Shown here: one piece after another, positions 1-11,247 of the stretch
How the letters are laid out: the number at the start of each line of letters is the position of its first letter
Position numbering within the stretch: the first letter of the stretch is position 1
Assembly: GCA_030867875.1 (NCBI GenBank)
Contig: JAOWCC010000577.1
Coordinates: forward strand, 150,962,344 to 151,026,343
Source: Actinernus sp. WN-2022
Taxonomy: Eukaryota > Cnidaria > Anthozoa > Actiniaria > Actinernidae
Reading direction: 5' to 3'
Length of the DNA stretch: 64,000 nucleotides
Position numbers and translations under genes: made by a program
The notes under the pieces: model-generated
The model's database searches: none
What the model was told of the DNA's origin: nothing
The model's input: the letters and a program-made list of their open reading frames with translations, nothing else

Positions 1-27
1 CCTAGAACGAGATGAGCGTTGGTTCAC

Positions 28-33
28 TTTAAT
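28..33 (-). terminator. Possible poly(A) signal (ATTAAA) of the MGAT5-like gene
   Basis: ATTAAA on the minus strand about 125 nt beyond the in-frame stop of the last exon. It supports a real gene end there but is a six-base match in AT-rich DNA. Confidence 0.25.
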
Positions 34-158
34 TTCTAACAATACAATACAAAAACCTATATTTAAACACGGTGTATATCTACATATATAGTAAAAATAT
101 GAATAAATGTGATTAAATATAACATATATATATAATAGGGTATACACACACATGCAGT

Positions 159-347
159 TCATACTGACGCATACACACACAGGAAACTGCAACCTTCGCC
201 AGAATTAAGTACGGACCGCCCGACAAAATAAGGGTAGTCAGAATACTGAACGAACTCCTCCAGCACATCGCGGGTATTTTTTATGACTTCGCTTGTCCCC
301 CATTGGGGTTGTGTTAAAAATAGCCGGAAATTGCTGAAGAGGTCCGA
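159..347 (-). CDS. Last visible exon of the MGAT5-like gene
   Basis: The acceptor CCCCTGCCATTTAAG precedes TCGGACCTC in phase 0. The reading is 62 residues, contains QPQWGTSEVIKNTRDVLEEF and YPYFVGRSVLNSGEGC, and stops at TGA. An ATTAAA on this strand (33-28), about 125 nt past the stop, could serve as a poly(A) signal. I do not recognise the domain. A weak donor (GAAG|GTTGCA near 195) would allow splicing into sequence outside the window, so the end is not certain. A second acceptor (CTCTTCAG) 14 bases downstream breaks the frame. Confidence 0.5.
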   Translation of the reverse strand, partial: SDLFSNFRLFLTQPQWGTSEVIKNTRDVLEEFVQYSDYPYFVGRSVLNSGEGCSFLCVYASV

Positions 348-3300
348 CTTAAATGGCAGGGGAAGCCTAATCCTATATTAAATTATGGAAAATGAAATAT
401 ATATATATCACTAGCTACTGGCCAAGGTTTAGATCCAGGATGCCTGGTTTCAACATCACTCGCGTTCATGCGAATTCCTCTACGTAATCCACCGTACCGA
501 AAACGATGGCGGCTTGTACGTTTACCCACAATCCTTTGCGCACGGAAAACTTTAAATCCGTTATAAAATCGCTGAAGAGAGGTTTTATATCTCGAAAAAC
601 AAGGCAGTACAAAGGCTGTTGCCAATACAGTGTCATTGAAGAGAACATGGGATTTCTACGTGTGTGTGTTACTGTGTTAGGTTCGCAAGGGATTGTGGTC
701 AATTGTACACACGCCATCTTTTACGGTACGGTAGATTGTACGAGTCATACGCATTTTGGCTCGCGTAAAGGCCCATTTTTCTCTACCAAGAGATTTGAAA
801 TTCAGAATTACTTTATTAGTTGCCTTACCTCACTCAGGTAGATAAGAACTGAACACGGGTCACTCATGTTGACTCTAAACTTTTCTCCATGACAGCGACT
901 GTCCCAGTGCTCTTTGAATTTCTACAGCAAATAGAGAAAAAATCTTGTTGCAGATGTTACTGACAGTACCTCTACCAACTTTAAAATCGCTGTCATGCAG
1001 TATTTGAACCTGCTATCATTGTCTGAAAGCAACATGATTTGCAACATTCTCCCGGGGAGGATTTTGGGTGGGAGTTCGTCTGAGACGGGCCGTTATCATT
1101 AAACAACAGCTAAAATTTGTCGTGTTTTGGGCTCGTTTCAGACGGCGAACTTAGGGTGTGTGTATCTTTAGGAGAAATCCAAATCCGGATTTCAGATCCA
1201 AGATCACTCAGATCGAGGGTCTCTGTGAGAGGGATTAGTTACCACAGCAACGACATCGATTGTCAATAAAAATAGATTATCTCAATATGGCGCAAAAACT
1301 CTTAGGGCTTAAGATGGATATATTGCTGCCCATTTAGGAAGGATAATATACCAGTTAGAGAAATTAGTATATCGAAACAACTGAGGAGACAAGAAGTAAA
1401 ACTCTCCCACTCTCATTGAAGTATTTAAAATGTATCAAAGCGTACATCACTTTTTGTGTCAAATGTGAAAAGTAAAGCACAAAATTAACTCTTTCATTGT
1501 CAGAAATATGTTCCATTGTGGGCGGGGCGTTAAATTATGCAATACCGCCTGTCAAGCATAAACCAGCTAGAAATTTATTCAACGAATTCCCGCCAAGAAA
1601 AAGAGTTCTTATGTTGAAAATCAACACAACCAATCATACAGCTGCTAAGAATCTACAAATTACCAGTTTTACAGGCAAATCGAATGATGGACAAACGGCT
1701 CTGGCAAAAAGGGAAAAGAAGACATATGTATTTACGGGACTCTTATGCTGTTCATACAAGTTGCGGATGTACAGAAACTTCAAAATCACTCATATTTATC
1801 CTCGCTGGGAAGCGTGACGAAAATGTGAAGCGACATTTGGATACATTTTTATGATAAAACGTCCTTTGGACTATTAGAATTGATCGGATAAAACAATACG
1901 ATTTTATAGCAACCAATTAAGAAATAGGAAACATTTCTCTTGTTTCTATAGAGGGGCGAGTGGCGAGGCGAGTGTTTCCACAGCTATTTCGAGTTCTTCC
2001 AAACTTCCACAAGTGTTTCTATAACTCTATAGAAACAAGGGGAAAATGTTTTCTATTTCCTTTATAAAGTAACCCACAGAAAATAAGTACTAGCGCGCTC
2101 AACTTTCTCTGTTTCTATACAGTTATAGAAACACGGCTTTCAGCCAATCAGAGTGCGTGTACTATGTACTATCGAATCTATTTTATAATATAGTCTATAA
2201 AATGAATCGAACGAGGCAAATGAGATTTGTTAAAATATCGTCTAATAATTTAACTTCAAACACAAGCTTCCATACAAACTACAGTAAAATGTTGAGCATC
2301 TCAGCATATGTTTATTGCTCTAATTTGGTGTCGAGTGCGCATGCGTGGGATGGATTTCTGACAGTGCAGCTGCTAGACGAGCAATCATCATCGTTCTAAT
2401 CAATTGTAAAAAAATATTTCAACAATCTCACTTTCCTTAGCGCGGGAACTGGTAGGGACAGCTTGACGCAATGATTTTTAGGAATGCGAAGGATCACGAA
2501 TCTGGATTTGGAATAAGGGATTCATGACCTGATGAATCATTTCTCGTTTTGGATTCATAATCCGGATTTGGATTTGTCCAAAAGAATGCACCCTTCTATA
2601 TTCTAGTTTTATCGCAAAAACGTATTTTCAAGATGGCATAATTCATGCATGTAGTTCGGCACATGAAAAGAGTGGCATTTGAATCAACGGCGCTCCAGTG
2701 TTACATAATGCGACAGCATCTGCCGTACCTAATTCATCTGCCGTACCTAATTCATCTGCCGCACCTAATTCATCTGCCGTACCTAATTCGTCTGGTGCAC
2801 CTAATTCATCTGCCGCACCTAATTCATCTGCCGCACCTAATTCATCTGCCGCACCTAATTCATCTGCCGCACCTACTGCCGTACCTAATTCATCTGGTGC
2901 ACCTAATTCATCTGCCGTACCTAATTCATCTGCCGCACCTAATTAATCTGCCGCACCTACTGCCGTACCTAATTCGTCTGGTGCACCTAATTCATCTGCC
3001 GTACCTAATTCATCTGCCGCACCTAATTCATCTGCCGCACCTAATTCATCTGCCGCACCTAATTCATCTGCCGCATTTAATTAATCTGCCGCACCTAATT
3101 CATCTGCCGCATTTAATTCATCTGCCGCATTTAATTCATCTGTCGCACCTAATTAATCTGCCGCATCTAATTCATCTGCCACACCTAATTCATCTGCCGC
3201 ACCTAATTCATCTGCCGCATTTAATTAATCTGCCGCACCTAATTCATCTGCCGCACCTAATTCATCTGCCGCACCTAATTCATCTGCCGCATTTAATTAA

Positions 3301-6300
3301 TCTGCCGTACCTAATTAATCTGCCGCATTTAATTCATCTGCCGCATTTAATTAATCTGCCGCACCTAATTCATCTGCCGCATCTAATTCATCTGCCGTAC
3401 CTAATTAATCTGCCGCACCTAATTCATCTGCCGCATTTAATTCATCTGCCGCACCTAATTAATCTGCCGCATCTAATTCATCTGCCGTACCTAATTCATC
3501 TGCCGCACCTAATTCATCTGCCGCATTTAATTAATCTGCCTCACCTAATTAATCTGCCGCATTTAATTCATCTGCCGTACTTAATTCATCCGCCGTACCT
3601 AATTCAAATATATCGAATCCAATTGATTCAGACGCCACTCTTCTGCCGTACTTAATTCATCTATTAAGTTCGGCGCATGTAAACTTCGCCGTCTGCTGAC
3701 GGGCCTAATTTCCCACACCAAACAAAAACTCGTATCGTTACAGTTGTTTTTGGGCGAGCAATAGAGTAGTTAAGGTTTTTCTGCAATGGTCTCACTTTTC
3801 ATTAGAAAAATAAAATAATCGCCCTGTCTCCAATAAGAGCCCCGTCTCCAAAAAGCGTCCCCCTCGAAATTTAATGTTGTTTTTTTACGGTTTGTATTTT
3901 CAAGCCTTTTATTTTGAACGTCAATCAAGTTTGCGGTGGGCGGAATAATATAGAGATGTCGAATGAACTGTAACATCAAATGTAACTCTACTGAATGCAG
4001 CGTGATTGACATATAAGTTGTTTACCATTTACACGGAAATTCCGGTTGGAATGTAAATGGTAAACATTTTTTCGGTTCGTCCCGTGGAAAATTTCCGAAA
4101 TTAATGGAACGTCTGAAAAGGTAGTCCAAAATTGCCAACCGGAATTCCTGAATGGGAAATCGTGTACCATTTACCATTCCCAGTCGGTCGTACCAGTTCT
4201 TTTCATCTGGAACGGTTTGTGTACAAATGGTAAACGTTTTTTCCGATCGGGAAATTCAGTTTGGGAAATTTTGTGTACTATTTACACCGGAATTTCCGAC
4301 CGGAATTTCTGTGTAAATGGTAAACAACGTAACCATAGTAACTGATAACAAGACTCCAAAAGACCAATACTTGAATTTCCGGCCTACGCATATCCTCGTG
4401 TTAGCGTGGTGGCTGGGGTTGAAATCAGCTCTTAGCTCGTCATTGGAATAACCACCCTACAGGTTATGCATAGAGCCAGCACGGTGGCGAGGCTAACTTG
4501 TGTGTGGTCTTCGGGCTGTGCCATGCTGATGAGTCCTAACAAGGACGAAACAGCCACTCCACGGTAATAGGAGGGTCTGAATTGGGGGGGGGGGGGGGGT
4601 CTACATGTCAGTTGTCAGTTAAAATTTTGGCCATTTGTCAGTTAGCCCAAGTTAATCATTACTAGAGAAAATTTACAATGTTTGACACACAAAAACTAAA
4701 TTTGTCAGTTGTCAGTTATTTTTCGGTTGTCAGTAAAGCAAATCGTCATTTGTCAGTTATCAGTTAAGTCAGTAGTCAGTTAACCCCATTCAGCCCTCTA
4801 ATAGGATGTGCTCATGCGTGTGAGGCATTAGGTGTATCGTGGCGTTTGTAGGGTATAGTGCCATGAATTGTGCTTGTTATTAAGCGGTATCATAGGTCCA
4901 TAACCAGAAGTCTCGATGAGCAATGGCATATGGCCCATCAGTTTACGCTATAAATAATATATTTTTAGAACGACGCTCAAACTACTTTCGTGGGGGGAAA
5001 TAATGGCCGCCATGTTTCTTTTATGAACAAAATTAGTTATCTAAGTAATAAGAACAAAGGCTTTCATGTTTTGGATCAATCAGAGTTGCTGGTGCAATTA
5101 GGTGCAATACGCTTGGCTATCGATTCAGCGAGAATAGTTTTCTAAAAATAGGTTTGATTCCGTAAACTGAAGGCCAAGACCCAGTATGAGATATCGAGAC
5201 TTCTGTTTATGACTTCTGGAGGTATGTTGGTCAAACACATTACGACTTACCCCGAACTTCCATTTACACAAAGGAAAGTTATCATCTTTAGGAACAGAAC
5301 AGTCTCGTGTAAATGTAATAGTAGGGGAAGGAGTTGTTGTATCATCTGTAAAGTCGTAACAGTTGTAAGTATATTAGCTACTACTGATCTAAGACTGCAC
5401 ATCGAGTTGCAATCATTACTAAGCTAAGGTCGCTGGCTTTCACTTGACGTCATAGCCGCCATGTTGGTGCCCTTAAACAATAGATTCCTCGTTAGCTTCT
5501 TTTGTTGGGGCACCAACATGGCCGCCATGCCCTTTGTCATTTGAATCTCTGGGATTGAGTGAAAACCAGCAATTGTGTGCTGACTATAGAAAACATATGA
5601 TATTCATTTTGGCTAAAACTATACGTGACAGTGGCACGACAGATTTTAACTGCCGCCGGTTCCCGTTTAGTGGAAATCATTTTATGATTTCTACTTTAAA
5701 TTGTTTCGATAATTTATCTCTAGTCATTAATTTATTAATTTCAAAATTTAGTCATCTTTATTTTTAACACAGGACCTCCCTGAAAATAACTGTGAGTGGA
5801 GCTCATCAGCATTGTTGTTGTTGTTATTATTATTATAACAAGTAGATACCAAAAAATTGACATTTTTCAATACAAGTTTTAACAAAATGAAACCTGTGTA
5901 TAATTTATCTACATGACATGACAAGACAAATTCATTTGTTTACTTTTTAACTTATTTAGTTGCTGAGGGCCGGTAAATTTAGGGGGAGGGCTAAGATTTT
6001 TTGGGCATCGATTTGGGGAGGGTCACAAATTTTTGGGCACCTGTTTTAACAATGAAACTTTTACAATATTTTTAGGTTACTTCAATCGACCATTCAGCTC
6101 CACCTTGGAAATGTCCCTTAACCAGCAATCAGCGCGTGCTGGATGCTGCTAATGGGCAACGTTCGAGACCTCAAACATTCTGCTTGATAACGAGGTTTTC
6201 AGGAGTAAAACAAAAGAAATGCTTTCCTCTTTTGTTAAAAAAAAAAGACGTCATTTTTTATGTTTTGGGGAGGGCCAAGATTTTTTGGGCTGATGTTTTG

Positions 6301-9300
6301 GGGAGGGCCAACATTTTTGGGTCCTCGTTTTAGATATTTTACCGGCCCTCCCCCCCAGTAATTAATGACCGCTCCCCTATGGTAACCCCAGCTCTATTAT
6401 AACACTCCTAGCTCCTTCCCCTTTTATTCAATGCCGGATATGAAACTTTCAGGGAATGCTAAATTTAGAACGTTAATGTTAAAGGCCTACAATGAACTAA
6501 GATAAAACTATTTAGGATTATGATAACAAATATATAGTGTTGCCTTATTGACACAAAAAGTCATTATGGATGTGTTGTTTGTACCGCAACTACTGCTTAT
6601 AATATGCTCATTCTAATTCATTGTATTTAAAAAAGTAATATATGTAGTTTAATCACTGCAAACATGAAGTGGATCCATCAAATCCTTATAAAGATATCTT
6701 TGTTACAGTCTAGGTGGTTTCGCGAAATTTGTTATTAAGAGAAATAACAGTTTAAAGGAGCTGACAACGTGTCACGGTGAGGGACACACCTTCGTATTCC
6801 GGACAGGAACAAAATTATTTTCAGTGATTTTCATATAAACTGACTATTCTAGCACACGTGTGGGATGGATGAAATCAAAGTAAATGTGCAAACATGACTA
6901 ACAAACTGTGCGTAGATCTAGTCTTCAAGGAAAATATTGCATCTCCTGTCAATCAAGCATTAAAGGAGGGGACTTTAACAGTTTGAAGCCAATTAACAGC
7001 CACCAATCGAACATTGGTTCCAGACATGCGCAAAGCGATGACATAGCGCCTTTAAAGGGACTGTGTCATGGTGAGAGACCATTACGTTAGATGCGTCCGA
7101 GCCGGACACGGTCATTATCAGCGATTCTCATATGAACCGACGAACCTCGCACACATGTGGGATGGTAAAAATCAAAGCAAATATAAAAAAATGACTAATA
7201 AGCTGTGTAAATATACAGTATGCAAGTAAAATAATGAAAAAAACTGTACTTTCAATCAAGCATTGCAGGAGGGGGGTTTAACTGTTTTAACCCACCAATC
7301 GAACACTGACTCCATACATGCGTATGGCCATTTTTGGGGTATCATACCCTAGAGCAAACGTAAGAGAGGAATCTCCAATATGCGCTCTTGTGCGATAATA
7401 ATGTCTAATGAAATCTATTTTTTAGTAACCGGAAGCGGCTGAGAAGTGCGTGACCGCGCTACAATCTGCAAAATATTTTCGCGCCATGGGGCAGTTGTCG
7501 CATGCGCGCGCACTTTACCAAAGCTGCTTCCGGTTACCAAAATAGATTTACCATCGCACACCGCACGCTACGAGATTCCCTCTCTTACTTATGCTCTCTT
7601 GCTTAGAGCGGGTTTTCAGTTGAGTGTAATAAAACCAAAACCAAAGTAATTAAATAGCCAATCACAGGAGCAAGTGAAAACACAATGAGCCAGTCATGAA
7701 CTGAAGTAATTCACGATTGGTTTTACTTGAACCAATCACGAGAAAAAGTAAACGCAGTCGTCAATACTGTCGCTAAAACAAAACTTGATTGCATTTGGTT
7801 TTAGATTAGAACTTGATTGGTTGATAACTGGAAAACGTTTCTCGCAGCCAATAGAAAAGCTAAGCAAGCGCAAAACCAAAGCAATCACTTGTTGCTTTCG
7901 ACACTCAATCGAAAACCGCTCTAATACTAATGTTTTAAATTTAATCAAGACTAATAGGTTGAGGCAATCGAGTTTTGTTATCTACAAGTTGGTGAAATTC
8001 CGACTCAATACAAACAGTATCTCAACCGGCACTTCGGCTGCTCGATGCCTATCACTTCGGAAAACAATGTATGTTTGTATGTTTGTATAGCGTTATGAAC
8101 ATTTCGGCCGTTATCCCCTTGAACTTCATTTGCGTGAATACTACACTGCCTCATGTGTACAATTGTCATCTAACATCATCCACAGATAGCAACTCGACAT
8201 CAAACAAAGGTGTTCGCAACACTTTCATGATTGTGTTTAGAAATGAGAACTGAATAAGAAAGGAAAAGACTTATCACATCACATACTTTTCATTAAAGAT
8301 GCTCTCTATTTTACCTTCAACATGTTTCGTTGGACTTTTCTCGGTTTCTCTTTCAGCGGTTTTTGGCGCCTCATTTCGCTCGACTTTCTTTGCTTTTTGC
8401 TCAACTTCTCTATCTTCTTTTAATTGTAGTTCATTCAATGTGCTCTGTAGTTTAGATATCTTGTCCGATAGCCTTTCGAAAAGAACCTTCGCATCTGTGC
8501 CTTCTTGGTATTTCTCTGTTGGAAATTACAAGTGAAAGAGGTTACACTTTTCAAGAATGGGTAAAACATCAGGGGATAAACAGAGTTGCCATTGGAAAAA
8601 ATAATGACGCCACTAACCATTGTGATGAATTGATTCATGTGACGAATGGCAGAAAGAGTACAATTAGATTTTCATGTTTTTGATGTAAATGTTTGATCAG
8701 GGTTTCCCAAGATAATGATAGAATACAGTGGAATATATATTTGTCAATTTGATCATCATTTCAGTGCAGTGCCTTTGCAAAAACGTAATTTCATAATAAT
8801 CCTTATATAATTTATATTTTATTTCAGCTATTTATCTTTTTTGTTACATGTATTAGTCAAATTTAAAATACAGGACGTACCTTCCTGAAAATCACAAATT
8901 GTTACAAAGTGATTTTCAGTAGGGCTCTGTTCAAAAAGAAAATTTCTGAAATACATCATAAAAGAAAGAAAAGAGAAAGTATATATATATATATAAATAG
9001 AAATAGAAAATTATTATGAAATGTAATATAAAATGTCTGTAAATTTCCACGCGGAATTCGACTCGTTTTTACAGACAATGTATGAAAAACTGAAAACACG
9101 ATTGCACGCTTCCCAGCACAACTACGTCCCTCAAATTTCGATACGTTAATCTTTTACCTGGTATCTTAAGTTTTATCTGAAGAATATTTCATAAATTCTA
9201 TTTTTCGGATTTTATTTGGCATCGGATTCGCATTAATTCCCATACAAACACTGTATTTCGCGCCATGTTTGCACCCTTTCCAAAATGTCGGAATTTACCG

Positions 9301-11208
9301 CGAACTGGTCTATTAAAAATAAGTATGTAATTAAAAGAGACTTAATACTTATTCCATGAACTCAGAATGGCCTTTTAAAAACTCTTTACAGAGGGAAGTG
9401 TTCCTAATTCAAGAGGCAAGTCATTTAAACAACTATTTTGAGCAATTAGTGTTTGACTTTATGGTTTTTATATTGTCCTTTCTACGTTGTCGTAATTATG
9501 AATGTTTAGACCTCGTATGGAAGCATTATTCCCATAGTTATAGTTATCTTTCATTGTATTGTACATAAAAATGCATCGCTGTAATTGCCTTCTACGTAAC
9601 AAGTTTGACCACTTAAGATCTCTAGAGCTTCACTTGACGAAGAACGCGGCGCTCTGTCCAGTGTGAGTTTGGCTGCTTTGTTTTGAAGGACTTGGATTGA
9701 GTTCTTTAACACTTTATTGTTTTTATCACCCCAAACAATACTAGCATATTCAAGTATTGGCACGATCATTGTTGAGACGTACAATTTCCTGCTATGGATA
9801 GGAAGTAGGTGCTTGATACGCTTCAGAACCCCAATCTTTGCGCAACTTTGGATTGTAACGCCTCGATATGATTGTGCCATGTTAAGTGTTGGTTAATGAT
9901 CACGCCAATGTCCAAACTATATCAAGTCAAACATGGTCTGTTTTGTCGGCGCCGTCTGCACCTTGAAGACGACGGCTAAAGTGAACAGATTGCACCGTAA
10001 ATATGTTGTCGGCAAAGAGTTAATCTATAACGACACTTTGATATGCCAAGGAACTTGAATATCAACCGACAGTACAAGGTGAGGGAAATTTAAAGTACTG
10101 AGTTCATTGCTGTGTTCCCTAATCAATATTAATCTACACTGAATTTCTAACGGGCCGGGACCTGAAACAAGGCTGATCAAAGCCAGAACCCGGCGACCAA
10201 CATTGACTCATAAATTATTCTGCAAAGCCAACCTTGTTCTCACTTGAAAAATAATTTGAATGCTCTGAAGGAACTGCATGGGGTGTAGTTAATTGTTTCA
10301 CATGCATATATAGTTTATGTTCTACACTGGAGTGTACTTAGTATTGTGAATGCTAGAAACTGGAATGCAGTTTATACATATCTGAATAGCCGTAGCTAGC
10401 TATAGGGTTGATTGTGTTCTACACTAACTCCAACTATTGCTTTACACTGTATACCACACAGCAAAATGTGCTACGAATGCTCAAATGAATGCCAAAACAA
10501 TATGAAGCACACATGTACATATAGCCACATAAGCATCGCATCCCGGCAATGATTTAATGTTACACAAAGATAATTACAGTTTTATACCCAGATGCATCCC
10601 ATGTATATTAACATATAAATCAAGACATTCAAAATTAGTTAAAAACAAGCATTTTTGATCAGGATTATTTACACCGTCCATCTTTCAGCCTTTTTTGTTA
10701 CCATTGGAAACCCAGTCCTTTCTCTTACAAAAAAATATGTTGGTTGAACGCACTTTGATAATCTATGATTACTTCTAGTCCTAATGTTAAACTAGTGGCG
10801 AATCGTCGGATACGAAAAACCAGGTTTTACAAACCACTTTGAGGAAAAGTCTGGAAACATATTCTCCAACCCAATGTGAATTCGCCGAGACTCCTGGAGG
10901 TTAAGTTACTTATATACTTACATGCACAAACGCTGTATAATGCCGGACTATAGAGAAATGTCTAAATGTTTTGGCCCGGATAATCCTGAATGTAAGCTGA
11001 TTGGTGTCAGGTGAGAAGCATATGCAAATATCATATCATATCGCACGAGGTGCTAATTACGAATGGCCAACAAAAATACACTTTGATTGTTTTTGGTATT
11101 ATGTCCTCGTCAGTTCTCAGCTATTATCAGCTATTTATACCGCCTCCGGGTTAGCTCAGTGGTTAAGCTCCGGTCTGTTGTGCGGAAGGTCGTAGGTTCA
11201 AACCCCGG

Positions 11209-11247
<39 letters not shown>

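Larger units (their letters stand above)
4395..4877 (+). mobile_element. Hammerhead-ribozyme retroelement, copy 1 (broken)
   Basis: The segment from CGTGTTAGCGTGGTGGCTGG to GTGCCATGAATTGTGC aligns with the minus strand of the element at 61091-61749. It carries the ribozyme core CTGATGA (525-531 of the 4 kb row) then GTCC-TAACAA-GGAC and GAAA (4547-4550), but the next about 12 bases, which in the other copy hold the cleavage site and the 3' strand of stem I, are deleted. A 226-bp MITE interrupts it at 4573-4798. It sits in intron 3 of the MGAT5-like gene, opposite to its strand. Confidence 0.6.

Noticed and set aside
2645..3655. 336-residue open frame
   Set aside because: Produced by an 18-bp tandem repeat; other frames stay open too, and there is no promoter, splice or family support.
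11141..11220. tRNA gene
   Set aside because: A and B boxes are present but the anticodon arm does not fold as a tRNA and a SINE body and tail follow.
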